Positions 63,470 through 64,000 of a DNA stretch of 64,000 bases are shown here, one piece after another. The position numbers were made by a program, and so were the translations under genes. The stretch covers positions 256,570,830 to 256,634,829 of the forward strand of contig CM060947.1 of assembly GCA_030765055.1 (NCBI GenBank), read 5' to 3'. The DNA is from Mantis religiosa (taxonomy: Eukaryota; Arthropoda; Insecta; Mantodea; Mantidae). Position 1 is the stretch's first letter. The number at the start of each line of letters is the position of its first letter. The notes under the pieces were generated by a model, which was not told the DNA's origin, did no database searches, and saw only the letters and a program-made list of their open reading frames with translations.

Positions 63470-63751
63470 GGAAGTTCGGACCGGTTTACTTGAACAGTGT
63501 AAGAGCGGCCAGGTGTGGCTATACAACGCAGCGCTACTAGCAAGGTCAAGGTTCATCGTAGAATACAACTCATTACTACAAAACAGATATAACTGTATGA
63601 CACAGAGCTGGGAAGTTCGTACCGATTTCCTTGAGGAGTGTAAGAGCGGCCAGGCATGGCTATTCCACGAAGCGCTACTAGCAAGGGCAAGGTTCATCAT
63701 AGAATACAACCCATTACTACAAAACAGGTGTAACTGCATGAGACAGAGCAC
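63470..63751. repeat. 141-bp tandem duplication, two units
   Basis: GGAAGTTCGGACC at 63470 and GGAAGTTCGTACC at 63611 start two copies of 141 bp, differing at scattered positions. Because 141 is divisible by three, both strands stay open across the pair (63513-63779 plus, 63808-63467 minus). No protein family is recognised. Confidence 0.85.
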
Positions 63752-63896
63752 GTTGTTAGTTAGGAAGACATTCGAATAATATCTTTGTTGTGCTTCAAAG
63801 ATGAGCAACTAAATTTACTGTACTACCATTGTATGTTTTCTAGAACTGTTCTTATTTATGTCCTTAGTTACTTTATTATTTACATTTATATTTCAG

Positions 63897-64000
63897 TGGG
63901 ATACTTAAGCAAACATGGAAAAAAGAAAAACCAGATCGAGAAACTAAATTAGCTGAAATAATTAATGTATTTGCAACAGATTATCAATCAACTAAATCTT
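63897..64000 (+). CDS. Possible partial exon at the right edge
   Basis: A pyrimidine-rich tract ending TTTATATTTCAG (63885-63896) is a good 3' splice-site candidate. From 63898 one frame stays open to the window end and reads GILKQTWKKEKPDRETKLAE, then IINVFATDYQ. It has a varied, protein-like composition with charged residues, unlike the background frames. It would be an internal exon of a gene continuing to the right. I do not recognise the protein; a chance open stretch of about 34 codons cannot be excluded. Confidence 0.4.

Overview
This window is repeat-dominated eukaryotic nuclear DNA, most probably from a large insect genome. The evidence is decayed mariner/Tc1-type transposases of kinds common in insects, a Penelope-like retroelement, several tRNA-derived SINE families, long satellites, a 1.4-kb (ATT)n tract and an exact 1,000-N assembly gap. 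A cockroach- or orthopteroid-like genome would fit, but that is an impression from repeat style and not a demonstration. No operons, bacterial signals or complete host genes are visible. The only candidate host coding sequence is a possible partial exon running off the right edge (63897-64000).

Layout. 1-5500: two arrays of a 108-bp satellite (701-2700 and 3836-4655), a (CACT)n microsatellite and unique AT-rich DNA. 5500-8630: two opposed arrays of a 121-bp repeat. 10283-12350: about 54 copies of a 38-bp repeat. 12850-16510: a SINE and transposon nest with a complete SINE-A with a 15-bp target duplication, a dead mariner-type transposase, a dimeric SINE, two GC-rich repeat units and a Tc1-like element inserted at the TA between them. 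16900-17345: a unique AT-rich island. 17610-18215: a 116-bp repeat. 18527-31170: about 93 units of a 133-bp satellite bracketed by tRNA-like modules. 31345-33102: a dead mariner with a terminal 85-bp tandem expansion. 33833-36125: (ATT)n joined to a 108-bp array. 36955-38443: a short 121-bp array, then the gap. 38650-41534: a possible solo LTR, a dead mariner and two SINEs. 42516-45135: (CA)n and the largest 108-bp array. 45890-50220: another dead mariner, a SINE, AT-rich repeats and a 5'-truncated Penelope-like element. 50995-55395: a 108-bp array and a 121-bp array. 56590-58205: short SINE-C tandem forms. 58884-61730: a second mariner with about 20 copies of the same 85-bp unit. 61735-64000: mostly unique DNA, a transposase relic, a 141-bp duplication and the candidate exon.

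How the parts relate. The main pattern is satellite formation from mobile-element parts. The 108-bp satellite is the body of a tRNA-derived SINE (called SINE-A here), and all five arrays keep a degraded tRNA-like head at the same end. The 133-bp satellite is the segment next to a second tRNA-like module (SINE-C). It occurs in this window as one, three and about 93 tandem units between the same flanks. The 85-bp minisatellite is the last codons of a mariner transposase, amplified in two separate copies. The 121-bp family also appears as four arrays sharing one flank. The window therefore shows several stages of element parts turning into satellite DNA. All transposase reading frames are broken. 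SINE-A, SINE-B and SINE-C are names used only in this report.
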